This document shows, piece after piece, positions 1 through 8,084 of a stretch of 64,000 nt of DNA. Source of the stretch: Pseudomonas botevensis (GTDB lineage Bacteria; Pseudomonadota; Gammaproteobacteria; Pseudomonadales; Pseudomonadaceae); contig NZ_JAHTKI010000014.1 of NCBI RefSeq assembly GCF_019145475.1, positions 1-64,000 of the forward strand, written 5' to 3'. Within the stretch, counting starts at the first letter, position 1. Each line of letters starts with the position of its first letter. A program made the position numbers and the translations under genes. The notes beneath the pieces were generated by a model. It was not told where the DNA came from. It saw nothing but the letters and a program-made list of their open reading frames with translations, and did no database searches.

Positions 1-684
1 CTTGCCGCCATCGGCCTGATACACCAGGCAGCCCTTGGCCTTCCCTCCCGCCCCCGGTTTACCGCCAGGCCCTGCCGCGCCACCGGCACCGCCGGCCACT
101 TCGACCTTGATCAGCTCGGCCGGAAACTCACGCGGCACCTCGAGACGCACCAACGCTCCCGGCGCGCCCGGCTGGCCGTTGCTGCCGTCGCTGCCATCAA
201 AACCGCGCCCGGCCTGGCCCCAGGTGCAGCCCGGCGCCTCGCCATTGGCCCCGTCGAGGCCGACAAACCCTGGCGCGCCAGTGCCGCCACGGGCATCGAC
301 CAGCAATTTCGGTGCATTCAGCGCCTTGAACTGCAGATTCAGATTACGTCCGGCACGCGCCGCCTTTTCGTAAGTGCCCGGTGCACCGCGCGCGGTGATC
401 TGGCTGCCTTCGGCCAGTTGCGCGCGGCTGACTTTGAGGTCCAGAGGCTGTTCGCTCGGCACGATGGCGATGCGCGCCTCACGCCCCAGTTGCAGCTCGC
501 CCACACTCAGTTCGGTGACGTTCGAGGGCACCAGCAAGGTGCCGTAATCGGCGACCACCAGTTTTTCCAGCTGCAAGGTGCTGGCGGTGTTGGGCAGGCG
601 CATCAGGGAGTTGGTTTCGACGCTGACCACCTGGGCGCAGGCCAAAGGACTGATGAATGCAGCGAGCAGGCAGAGTTTACGCAT
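1..684 (-). CDS. Collagen-like secreted protein (3' end missing)
   Basis: The gene is open to the left edge, so its C-terminus is not seen. The 228 visible codons begin with a signal peptide (MRKLCLLAAFISPLACA), followed by about 100 residues of ordinary sequence. After that comes a glycine/proline-rich stretch with collagen-like G-x-P or G-x-x triplets (GAPGFVGLDG, GQPGAPG, GGAGGPGKPGAGG). The start at 684 has an AGGC/GGAGG-type ribosome site just upstream. It overlaps the stop of the DUF1145 gene by 8 bp, so the two are probably co-transcribed. The product is probably exported. Collagen-like proteins of pseudomonads are usually annotated only by this repeat and no specific function can be assigned. 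Confidence 0.75.
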   Translation of the reverse strand, partial: MRKLCLLAAFISPLACAQVVSVETNSLMRLPNTASTLQLEKLVVADYGTLLVPSNVTELSVGELQLGREARIAIVPSEQPLDLKVSRAQLAEGSQITARGAPGTYEKAARAGRNLNLQFKALNAPKLLVDARGGTGAPGFVGLDGANGEAPGCTWGQAGRGFDGSDGSNGQPGAPGALVRLEVPREFPAELIKVEVAGGAGGAAGPGGKPGAGGKAKGCLVYQADGGK

Positions 685-955
685 GGGAAGCCTCCGGAGC
701 GGCCGGGGCCGGGATGGTTTGCAGGTGGAAAACGCCGAACAGCAGGATACGGCCACGGTCACGCCACGGGTGCGGACGGCCCTTGAGGCTGCGATTGCAC
801 AGCAGCACTTCAAGTACATGGATGCTCAGCAACAACACGCCGGCCAGATTGACCAGCAGATGCAGCGGATGGACGAACGGCACCAGTTGATTGGCCAGCA
901 CCACACAGCAGAACAGCAGGGTCAGCAACCGCCCCAGCCCCCAGAAAACCTTCAT
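677..955 (-). CDS. DUF1145 family small membrane protein
   Basis: This 92-residue protein starts MKVFWGLGRLLTLLF and has two or three hydrophobic segments in its first 60 residues, ending in a short polar tail. It matches the DUF1145 family of small inner-membrane proteins, whose role is unknown. The reading frame is open further upstream to 1084, but the start at 955 gives the typical family length and N-terminus. Its TAA stop overlaps the start of the collagen-like gene by 8 bp. Confidence 0.75.
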   Translation of the reverse strand: MKVFWGLGRLLTLLFCCVVLANQLVPFVHPLHLLVNLAGVLLLSIHVLEVLLCNRSLKGRPHPWRDRGRILLFGVFHLQTIPAPAAPEASHA

Positions 956-1118
956 ACGTGCCCCCGTGTTGCGAATTATTCTTTGGGCGCACAGTAACGG
1001 CTTCCGCACGAGATAAGCCAGAGGGGCAAATGAAATATTTGCACCCGACCGCCGGATGGCTGCCGGCGCGACGCCCATCGTCACCCGGCAGCTCTAGTCT
1101 GCGGACTACAGACACTTC

Positions 1119-1841
1119 CTAGCGGTTGATGTGCAACTCCACACGACGGTTCTGTGCACGCCCCTCGTCGGTGTTGTTGTCGGCAACCGGTTCGCGCTCG
1201 CCACGTCCTTCGCTGGTGAGTTTGTCCGGCGCCAGCCCCTGGCTCAGCAGATACTCCGCCACGCTGCTGGCGCGACGCTCTGAAAGTGCCTGGTTGTAGG
1301 AATCAGAACCCTTGCTGTCGGTGTGGCCGATGACTTTGATGCTGACCACATCGGCGTTGCGCAGCTTGTCCATCAGCCCGTCGAGCTGGCTCTTCGCCGC
1401 CGGGGTCAGGTTGGACTTGTCGAAGTCGAACAGCACGTTGCCGGCGTCGTTCAGGGTGATGACTTCGGTTTGCGGGGCCGGTTCGGCGGCTTTTTCCGTG
1501 ACCGGATATTGTGGCAACGGGCAACCACGGTGGTCGACCGGGGTATTGGCCGGGGTGTCAGGGCAACGGTCGCGGCGGTCGAACACGCCATCGCCGTCTT
1601 CATCGCCATCCTGGGCGTAGCAGATCAGTCCGCCGGTGAGGATCCCCAGCGCCGCGCCGCCTCCGGCCCAGCCGCCACTTTCAATGGCGCCAAGACCGCC
1701 GCCGACCAGTCCGCCAATAAGGCTGCAGATCGGCCACGTACGTTGATTGAGGGGGGCAGTGCCATCGCTGTGGGTGGCGCAACCGGTGAGCACGCTGCCA
1801 AGCAGCAACACCGGCAAGACGGACCTTGTGAAAACACTCAT
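1119..1841 (-). CDS. OmpA-family lipoprotein
   Basis: The 240-residue product begins with a lipoprotein signal peptide whose lipobox is LTGC (cysteine at about residue 21). Next comes a glycine-rich hydrophobic stretch (about residues 40-75) resembling glycine-zipper domains. An Asp-rich calcium-binding loop (DGDEDGDGVFDRRDRCPDTP) of the thrombospondin type-3 kind follows. The C-terminal 110 residues form an OmpA/Pal peptidoglycan-binding domain with the conserved GHTDSKGSDSYN and AQNRRVEL motifs. It probably anchors the outer membrane to peptidoglycan. It is a tandem paralogue of the next gene (same architecture and length) and lies 89 bp downstream of it in the same direction. Confidence 0.9.
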   Translation of the reverse strand: MSVFTRSVLPVLLLGSVLTGCATHSDGTAPLNQRTWPICSLIGGLVGGGLGAIESGGWAGGGAALGILTGGLICYAQDGDEDGDGVFDRRDRCPDTPANTPVDHRGCPLPQYPVTEKAAEPAPQTEVITLNDAGNVLFDFDKSNLTPAAKSQLDGLMDKLRNADVVSIKVIGHTDSKGSDSYNQALSERRASSVAEYLLSQGLAPDKLTSEGRGEREPVADNNTDEGRAQNRRVELHINR

Positions 1842-1930
1842 CGTGAAAGCTCCTGTGTCACCGGGCCATACCGGTTACACAGGAGTAAAGACCCGCATCC
1901 GCGACTGCACAAGCCGCGGATGCGAGGGGA

Positions 1931-2626
1931 CTAGCGGACGATTTTGATTTCCGTGCGACGGTTCTGCGCGCGGCCATCGGCGGTTTTGTTATCCGCCACT
2001 GGCTGGCTTTCCCCGGCACCGGTCACCGAAACGAAGCTGGAACGAGGCACACCTTGCTGGATCAGGTATTCCACCACCGAATGTGCGCGACGATCCGACA
2101 GTTTCTTGTTGTAGGCATCGCTGCCCACGCTGTCGGTGTGGCCGGTCACGGTCAGTTGCGCGGTGGAAGACTCTTGTTTCAGGCGCGTGGCGACCTTGTC
2201 GAGCACCTGTTTGTCGGAAGCAGTCAGCGCCGCCTTGTCGAACTGGAAGTGAACATCGCGGATGACGATGGTTTCTTCCTTGACCACTACAGCTTCTTCT
2301 ACCACTGGCGCAGGGGCTGGTGGAGGGCAGCCGTCGGCATCGACCTGAACGCCTTTAGGCGTGTGCGGGCACTTGTCGCGACTATCCGGCACACCGTCGC
2401 CGTCCTCGTCGCCATCACCGTGAACCCAGCAATAGGCTGCCGCCGTACCACCGACCAACAACGCGCCGTAGCCGGCCCACGAGGAACTCTCGGTCGCCCC
2501 GAGACCCGCACCGACAACGCCGCCGACTGCCGCACAGGTCGGCCAGTCGGTTTTCTGCAAACCTGCGCAACCAGTCAACACACTGGTTAGCAGAACCAAG
2601 GGTAATGCTGTCCGAACTATGCTCAT
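1931..2626 (-). CDS. OmpA-family lipoprotein (paralogue)
   Basis: The 231-residue product has the same plan as its downstream neighbour. It has a lipoprotein signal with LTGC lipobox, a glycine-rich segment, an Asp-rich loop (DGDEDGDGVPDSRDKCPHTP), a short Pro/Val linker (PPPAPAPVVEEAVVV) and an OmpA C-terminal domain with GHTDSVGSDAYNKKL and AQNRRTEI. These are the residues that contact diaminopimelate in the family. The two genes look like a tandem duplication that has diverged. The start at 2626 follows an AGGAG-type ribosome site at about 2635-2640. Confidence 0.9.
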   Translation of the reverse strand: MSIVRTALPLVLLTSVLTGCAGLQKTDWPTCAAVGGVVGAGLGATESSSWAGYGALLVGGTAAAYCWVHGDGDEDGDGVPDSRDKCPHTPKGVQVDADGCPPPAPAPVVEEAVVVKEETIVIRDVHFQFDKAALTASDKQVLDKVATRLKQESSTAQLTVTGHTDSVGSDAYNKKLSDRRAHSVVEYLIQQGVPRSSFVSVTGAGESQPVADNKTADGRAQNRRTEIKIVR

Positions 2627-2816
2627 CTAGTTTTCTCCTGAGGGATCGGCTTAGAACCGATTCAGGGAGTAAAGACCGGAGTTTTAATCTCCGCCAGCAA
2701 TAGGCCAGCGGTGTTTGCGACCGTGTTCACAGGACTTCGGCGCTTTTGCCGCAAACCCGCTCTAGGCTCGAACGATGGGGCAGGCTAGTCTTGGCGATCT
2801 GATTTGAGGAGTTTCG

Positions 2817-3314
2817 ATGAACGTCGCCCTATCTTCACGCACGCCGCAACAGGCCCTGGCCGCGTTGCTCGATCGCTACGCCCCGGCGCGTCTGCTGCTG
2901 ATCGGCGCCAGCGAGTTCCCGGCACTGGCCGCTTTCAGGCAGGCGCACCCGGACACCTGCGTGGCCCACGCGGCGCCTGGCGCCCTGCCCGCCGAGCTGG
3001 CGGCACGACGTTTCGACCTGGCGCTGGCGGTCGATTGCTTGGAGCATTTGCCCAAGCGCGACGGCCTGAATCTGCTCGGCGGGATCCGTAATCTCAACGC
3101 CAGCCGCATCGCGGTGTTGACGGATCTGTCGGCCAGCGGCTGGCAGGAGACGGATTTCTACTCCCTGGCCCTGCAAGCCAGCGAGCGCTTTCAGCGGGAC
3201 GAGCAGGTGCTGACCCTGTTCACCTACGATCTGCTTGAATACAAACAAGTCCCCGACTGGCTCAACTCGCGGTTCTGGGCCAATCCGGAAAATTTCGGGA
3301 AATACTGGTGGTAA
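2817..3314 (+). CDS. DUF6231-type conserved protein
   Basis: This 165-residue soluble protein is conserved in pseudomonads and belongs to a family I recognise only as an uncharacterised DUF (DUF6231). An early LLLIGASEFP strand-turn and the segment FDLALAVDCLEHLP resemble parts of a Rossmann/methyltransferase-like fold, but no complete SAM-binding motif is visible. A GAGGAG ribosome site precedes the ATG. It lies 4 bp upstream of the YchJ-family gene and is probably co-transcribed with it. Confidence 0.7.
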   Translation: MNVALSSRTPQQALAALLDRYAPARLLLIGASEFPALAAFRQAHPDTCVAHAAPGALPAELAARRFDLALAVDCLEHLPKRDGLNLLGGIRNLNASRIAVLTDLSASGWQETDFYSLALQASERFQRDEQVLTLFTYDLLEYKQVPDWLNSRFWANPENFGKYWW

Positions 3315-3318
3315 TGCA

Positions 3319-3795
3319 ATGAGTACAGCCATTTGCCCGTGCGGCAGCGGCAATCTGCTGGAGGCCTGCTGCGGCCACTATCACGCCGGCCACCCGGCCC
3401 CCTGCGCCGAAGCGTTGATGCGTTCGCGCTACAGCGCTTATGTGCTGGGCCTGATCGATTACCTGGTGGCAACCACCCTGCCCGCCCAGCAAGCGGGCCT
3501 GGATCGCCAGTCGATCAGCGCCTGGAGCGCGCAGAGTACCTGGCTGGGCCTTGATGTCGAAAGCTCGGAAGTCCTCGGCGGCCAGCCGGAGCACGCCTTC
3601 GTCACCTTCACCGCGCGCTGGCACGACACCCAGGGCGAACACAGCCACCGCGAGCGCTCGTCATTTGTGCAGAACAGCGGCCGCTGGTACTTCATCGACC
3701 CGACCGTGCAGATGAAGCTGGGCCGCAACGACGCCTGCCCATGCGCCAGCGGCCAGAAGTTCAAGAAATGCTGTGCGGGATATTTCGGCGCCTAG
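3319..3795 (+). CDS. YchJ-family protein with two SEC-C zinc motifs
   Basis: The 158-residue product carries a SEC-C zinc motif at each end: CPCGSGNLLEACCGHY at the N-terminus and CPCASGQKFKKCCAGYF at the C-terminus. Between them is an NTF2-like/YchJ middle domain (ALMRSRYSAYVLGLIDYL and WLGLDV). The frame is open upstream to 3235 but the ATG at 3319 starts directly at the zinc motif, as in YchJ proteins. Function is unknown; SEC-C motifs bind zinc and mediate protein contact in SecA. Two SEC-C genes lie within 1.3 kb here. Confidence 0.85.
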   Translation: MSTAICPCGSGNLLEACCGHYHAGHPAPCAEALMRSRYSAYVLGLIDYLVATTLPAQQAGLDRQSISAWSAQSTWLGLDVESSEVLGGQPEHAFVTFTARWHDTQGEHSHRERSSFVQNSGRWYFIDPTVQMKLGRNDACPCASGQKFKKCCAGYFGA

Positions 3796-3854
3796 GAGGG
3801 GGCCGAAGGTTGTGACCGTTTAGCGACTAGACTGGCGTCAAAGGGAGCAAAACC

Positions 3855-4340
3855 ATGGTCGGTCGCAGGCGCACATTCCAATCCTTGATTCTGATGCTGG
3901 TCCTGAGCCTCGGCGGCTGCGCCTCCTGGTTCAGCGATGACTTGCCCGATCCCGCCGTGCATCTGGTGAAAGTCGAAGTCGTGCGGGCCAAATTGCTCGA
4001 ACAGAAGTTCATCCTGCACTTTCGCATCGACAACCCCAACGACAGCGAGCTGACCGTGCGCGGCCTGGAATACCGCGTGCATCTGGGCGGCATGCTCCTG
4101 GCCGAGGGCGAGCACGAACACTGGATCACGGTCGGGGCCAGACGCAGCGCTTTCTACAACGTGCCGATCCGCACCAACCTGTGGCCGAAAGTCAAAGAGG
4201 TGGTCAAGCTGCTGAAAAAACCCGAGCAGAGCATTCCCTATCGGCTGGAAGGCGAGATGGAAACCGGTTTATTCATCGCTCACTACGTGCACCTGGCGCG
4301 CAATGGCGTGATAATCCCCGCCGATTTAATTCCGGAGTGA
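3855..4340 (+). CDS. LEA14-like (water-stress domain) lipoprotein
   Basis: The 161-residue product starts with a lipoprotein signal (LVLSLGGCASWF). The rest matches the LEA type 2 / WHy fold, with the typical ILHFRIDNPNDSELTVRGL and LGGMLLAEGE segments near residues 50-85. Such proteins are small beta-sandwich envelope or stress proteins of unclear function. The gene lies 5 bp before the next small SEC-C gene and the two are probably one unit. Confidence 0.8.
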   Translation: MVGRRRTFQSLILMLVLSLGGCASWFSDDLPDPAVHLVKVEVVRAKLLEQKFILHFRIDNPNDSELTVRGLEYRVHLGGMLLAEGEHEHWITVGARRSAFYNVPIRTNLWPKVKEVVKLLKKPEQSIPYRLEGEMETGLFIAHYVHLARNGVIIPADLIPE

Positions 4341-4345
4341 CCCCG

Positions 4346-4552
4346 ATGACCCAGCAACCTCATGTCCATGGCCCTGACTGCAACCACGATCATGACCATC
4401 ACCACCATGATCACGACCATGGCCATGTCCACGGCCCGAACTGCGGCCATGCCCACCAGGAACCGGTGCGCAACGCCTTGAAAAACGTCGGCCGCAACGA
4501 CCCGTGCCCATGCGGCAACGGCAAGAAATTCAAGAAGTGCCACGGCGCTTGA
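4346..4552 (+). CDS. Histidine-rich SEC-C metal-binding protein
   Basis: This 68-residue protein has two parts. Residues 5-38 are a histidine/aspartate-rich region (PDCNHDHDHHHHDHDHGHVH), typical of metal-storage or metallochaperone tails. The C-terminus is a SEC-C zinc motif (NDPCPCGNGKKFKKCHGA) ending in C-H instead of C-C. The upstream-open frame was not used because the ATG at 4346 sits 5 bp after the lipoprotein stop and gives a compact protein. Binding of zinc, or possibly nickel or cobalt, is inferred from composition only. Confidence 0.75.
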   Translation: MTQQPHVHGPDCNHDHDHHHHDHDHGHVHGPNCGHAHQEPVRNALKNVGRNDPCPCGNGKKFKKCHGA

Positions 4553-4590
4553 TGCGCCAGGCGTAGAAAGCTCCACGCCAGTCGGATCAC

Positions 4591-4659
4591 CTTCGCGGGC
4601 AAGCCCGCTCCCACATTGGATCAAGTTGCCGTTGTGGGAGCAGGCTTGCCCGCGAAGGC
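4591..4659. repeat. REP pair (facing palindromes)
   Basis: CTTCGCGGGCAAGCCCGCTC at the left is followed after about 20 bp by the reverse-complement arrangement ending GCTTGCCCGCGAAGG. This is the common Pseudomonas REP doublet. It sits between convergent genes (the SEC-C gene and the isochorismatase-family gene), a usual location. Confidence 0.85.
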
Positions 4660-4683
4660 TTCAGCCCATGCAGCCTCGACGTG

Positions 4684-5241
4684 TCAGACCGCCGCCAGAA
4701 TCTCGCGACTCCCCGTCACCGTCGCATATTCCCCATGCAGGTTCCCCAGCGACATGGCGTGTACCTCTTCTGCTGAATGCGCAGTGCCGAAATAGTCGGC
4801 CTTGTCGAAGGTAAAACACGCATCTTCCGCCACCCAGGCCTCGAACCCCAGATTCCCCGCCGTACGCGCGGTGGACTCCACCGAGTTGTGGGTCGCCACG
4901 CCGACGATGACCAACTGAGCGATATCCGCCTCGCGCAGCTTCGCCTCCAGTCCCGTGGCGCAAAACGCATCCGGCACCTGCTTCTGGATCAGCCACTCGC
5001 CGTCCAGCGGGAAAAACCGCTCCTGAAACTCCACCCCGGATTGCTCCGGCCAGAACACCGATTCCGGCGAGCGCGACAAATGCTGCACCTGAATCACCGG
5101 CCGCCCGCTGCGCCGCCAGGCCCCCAGCAGATCAAGGATGCGCAGCTCGGCCTGCGGATTGTTCCTGCGCCCCAGTCGGGGATGAAGGATGCCTTTCTGC
5201 TGGTCGATGATGATCAGCGCGGCGTTGGCCTGAAGCTCCAT
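4684..5241 (-). CDS. Isochorismatase-family (cysteine hydrolase-like) protein
   Basis: The 185-residue product has the isochorismatase fold with the catalytic aspartate in ALIIIDQQKG (D13) and a lysine in LIQKQVPDAF (K87). At the nucleophile position, where cysteine hydrolases carry Cys before VE-TAR, this protein has serine (THNSVESTARTAGNLGF, S120). The frame is open upstream to 5298, but the ATG at 5241 gives the normal family N-terminus. The substrate is unknown. It is divergent from quiP, with about 215 bp between them. Confidence 0.8.
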   Translation of the reverse strand: MELQANAALIIIDQQKGILHPRLGRRNNPQAELRILDLLGAWRRSGRPVIQVQHLSRSPESVFWPEQSGVEFQERFFPLDGEWLIQKQVPDAFCATGLEAKLREADIAQLVIVGVATHNSVESTARTAGNLGFEAWVAEDACFTFDKADYFGTAHSAEEVHAMSLGNLHGEYATVTGSREILAAV

Positions 5242-5456
5242 GGCAATTGTTCTCTTGAGTGGTTGAAGGCTTGCGCACTTCAACATCCCCGCCTTCACCC
5301 GTGCAACCCGTCAGCACATGCTCATCGAGCATTCCGTGCACATTCATCGACATATCCAGAAATAACCGCGCGCCCCGCTTGCGCGGCCAACGCCCGCTCA
5401 CTAACGTAGCGCCTTTATTGCGCCCCCAGCCTCTACACCCCCGCAGGAGCTTTGCC

Positions 5457-7907
5457 ATGGCCTCGCCAGCCCTCACACATTTTCTTCCCCGGTTCGGCGT
5501 TGCCGCAGCAGTGGCCGGTGTCCTGAGTCTGGCCGGTTGCCAGACCTGGAACGCTCAGGATTCTCTGCCGCCCACCTCCGGTGTACAGCCGCTCAAGGGC
5601 CTGGCGCAGAACGTTTCGGTACGCCGAAATGCCATGGGCATGCCGCTGATCGAGAGCAACAGCTTCCACGATGCGCTGTTCGCCCTCGGTTACGTCCACG
5701 CCAGCGACCGCATCAACCAGATGGTCACCCTGCGCCTGCTGGCCCAGGGGCGGCTGGCGGAAATGTCCGGCGCGTCGATGCTCGATGCCGACCGCTACAT
5801 GCGCGCGGTCAATCTGAAGAAAAGCGCCGACGAGCTGTACAAGGCTTCGTCGCCACGCCTCAAGCGTTTCTTCGAGGTCTATGCGCGGGGCGTCAACGCT
5901 TACCTGTTCCGCTACGCCGACAAGCTGCCGGGGGATCTCGCCAGCAGCGGTTACAAGCCTGAATACTGGAAGCCGGAAGATTCGGCGCTGATTTTCTGCC
6001 TGCTGAACTTCAGCCAGTCGGCCAACCTGCCGGAAGAAATCGCCTCGCTGGTGCTGGCGCAGACCGTCGCCACCGACAAACTCGCCTGGCTGACGCCGTC
6101 CGCGCCCGACGAAAACCTGCCGCTGGCCGAGGCCGACAAGCTGCAAGGCATCAAGCTCAACGGACAGATCCCCGGCCTGAGCGAACTGAACAATGCCAGC
6201 GAACAACTGGCGGCGCTGAACCTGCTCGGCACCCCGTCGTCGAACAACTGGGCGATCGCCCCGCAGCGCAGCCGCAGTGGCAAGAGCCTGTTGGCCAGCG
6301 ACAGCCATGGCCCGCTGGCCGCGCCGTCGCTGTGGAGCTTCGTGCAGATCCGTGCGCCGAAATATCAGGCCGCCGGCGTGACCGTGGCCGGTCTGCCGAT
6401 GGTGCTGGGCGGTTTCAACGGCAAAGTGGCGTGGAGCCTGACCAGTGTGCTCGGCGACAACCAGGATCTGTTCCTGGAAAAAATCCGCCGCCAGGGCAGC
6501 AGCCTGACCTACGAGGTCAACGGCAAATGGCAACCGCTGGGTGTGCGCAACGAAACCTATTTCGTCAAAGGCCAGCGGCCGATTCGCGAAGCGGTGTACG
6601 AAACCCGCCACGGTGCGCTGCTCAACAGCGCCCAGGCTGCGGCTCAGGGCGCCGGTTTCGGCCTGGCCTTGCAGACCCCGAGCTTCACCGACGACAAATC
6701 CCTCGACGCGTTCTTCGACCTGAGCCGCGCGCAAAACGTTGAACGCGCGTCGGACGCCAGTCGGGAAATCCGTGCCATCGCGCTAAACCTGGTGTTTGCC
6801 GATGCCAGCAACATCGGCTGGCAAGTCACCGGACGCTTCCCCAACCGCCGTGAAGGCGAGGGCCTGCTGCCGTCGCCGGGCTGGGAGGGTCGCTACGACT
6901 GGGACGGCTACGCTGACCCGATGCTCCATCCCTACGATCAGGATCCGGCCCAGGGCTGGCTCGGCACCGCCAACCAGCGGGTCATTCCCCACGGCTATGG
7001 CATGCAACTGTCCAACTCCTGGGCGGCGCCGGAGCGTGGCGAACGTCTGGCCGAACTGGCCGGCGCCGGCAAGCATGACAGCCGCAGCGTGATCGCCATG
7101 CAGTACGACCAGACCACCACCTTCGCCGCCAAACTGAAAAAGATGTTCGAAGCGCCGGGCATGGCGCAGCCGTTGAAGCAGGCCATCGAAGCCCTTCCAG
7201 ACGCCGAACGCAGCAAGGCGCGCGAGGCCTACACCCGCTTGATGGCGTTCGACGGCAAACTCAGCCCGACCTCCGCCGATGCGGCGATCTACGAGTTGTT
7301 CCTGCAAGAAAGCATGAAGCAGATCTTCCTAGACGAACTCGGCCCGCAGAGCAGTCCGGCGTGGAAAGCCTTTATCGCCAACGGTGACTTGTCCTACGCG
7401 GCGCAAGCCGATCACTTGCTGGGCCGCGAGGACAGTCCGTTCTGGGACGACGTCCGCACGCCGCAGAAAGAAGACAAACCGGCGATCCTCGCTCGCAGCC
7501 TGGCCGCCGCGATCAGCGCCGGCGACAGTCAGTTGGGCGGCGATCACCGGGCCTGGCAGTGGGGCAAGCTGCATCGCTATGAGTGGAAAAACGCCAGCGG
7601 CCAGACCGTGCGCGGCCCGCTCGCAGCCGGCGGCGACCACACCACCCTCAACGCCGCTGCGTTCGCCTGGGGCCAGGACTTCAACACTACGCGGGCACCG
7701 TCGATGCGCTTCATCGTCGACTTCGGCCAGAGCGAGCCGCTGATGGCGCAGAACGGTGCGGGGCAATCCGGCAACCCGGCCAGCCCGAACTACCTCAACG
7801 GCATCGATGCCTGGCTCAAGGGGCAATACATCGGCCTGCCGATGCAACCGCAGAACTTTGACCGGGTGTACGGCAAGACCCGTCTGACCCTGACACCGGG
7901 CAAGTAA
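5457..7907 (+). CDS. quiP: Acyl-homoserine lactone acylase QuiP
   Basis: QuiP is a periplasmic Ntn-hydrolase that removes the acyl chain of long-chain quorum-sensing AHL signals. The 816-residue precursor starts MASPALTHFLPRFG and has a lipoprotein-like signal (LSLAGCQTW). The N-terminal part contains DALFALGYVHASDRINQM. The autocatalytic cleavage site precedes the nucleophile serine in SNNWAIAPQRSRSGKSLLA at about residue 263. Blocks such as GRFPNRREGEGLLPSPGWEG and the end RVYGKTRLTLTPGK agree with the P. aeruginosa PA1032 protein as I remember it. The ATG at 5457 follows CAGGAGC; the frame is open further upstream but that part has no signal peptide. Confidence 0.93.
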   Translation: MASPALTHFLPRFGVAAAVAGVLSLAGCQTWNAQDSLPPTSGVQPLKGLAQNVSVRRNAMGMPLIESNSFHDALFALGYVHASDRINQMVTLRLLAQGRLAEMSGASMLDADRYMRAVNLKKSADELYKASSPRLKRFFEVYARGVNAYLFRYADKLPGDLASSGYKPEYWKPEDSALIFCLLNFSQSANLPEEIASLVLAQTVATDKLAWLTPSAPDENLPLAEADKLQGIKLNGQIPGLSELNNASEQLAALNLLGTPSSNNWAIAPQRSRSGKSLLASDSHGPLAAPSLWSFVQIRAPKYQAAGVTVAGLPMVLGGFNGKVAWSLTSVLGDNQDLFLEKIRRQGSSLTYEVNGKWQPLGVRNETYFVKGQRPIREAVYETRHGALLNSAQAAAQGAGFGLALQTPSFTDDKSLDAFFDLSRAQNVERASDASREIRAIALNLVFADASNIGWQVTGRFPNRREGEGLLPSPGWEGRYDWDGYADPMLHPYDQDPAQGWLGTANQRVIPHGYGMQLSNSWAAPERGERLAELAGAGKHDSRSVIAMQYDQTTTFAAKLKKMFEAPGMAQPLKQAIEALPDAERSKAREAYTRLMAFDGKLSPTSADAAIYELFLQESMKQIFLDELGPQSSPAWKAFIANGDLSYAAQADHLLGREDSPFWDDVRTPQKEDKPAILARSLAAAISAGDSQLGGDHRAWQWGKLHRYEWKNASGQTVRGPLAAGGDHTTLNAAAFAWGQDFNTTRAPSMRFIVDFGQSEPLMAQNGAGQSGNPASPNYLNGIDAWLKGQYIGLPMQPQNFDRVYGKTRLTLTPGK

Positions 7908-7986
7908 AGCCCCCTCCGTCGGCCTGAAAATCCATAATCGACTGGTTTTTTCAGGTCGACGCATGACGCCAGACACCGCGTTCGGC

Positions 7987-8009
7987 CCCCTCTCTCTCCG
8001 GGAGAGGGG
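7987..8009. repeat. Short intergenic palindrome
   Basis: CCCCTCTCTCTCCGGGAGAGGGG forms a short hairpin in the 177-bp gap between quiP and the exonuclease gene. A near-identical element occurs at 35908-35929 after rimO, so it is a repeated intergenic palindrome. There is no T-run directly after it, so it is not a canonical terminator. Confidence 0.6.
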
Positions 8010-8084
8010 ATCTCCAAAAAATCGATAGAACTTCTCAACCCGCGCCAGCCTCATAGCTAACAAGTCCTCCATCCGGGTCACGAC

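Noticed and set aside
5259..5456. Upstream extension of the quiP frame
   Set aside because: The extra 66 codons would place a hydrophilic stretch before the signal peptide. The ATG at 5457 has a ribosome site and the family N-terminus.
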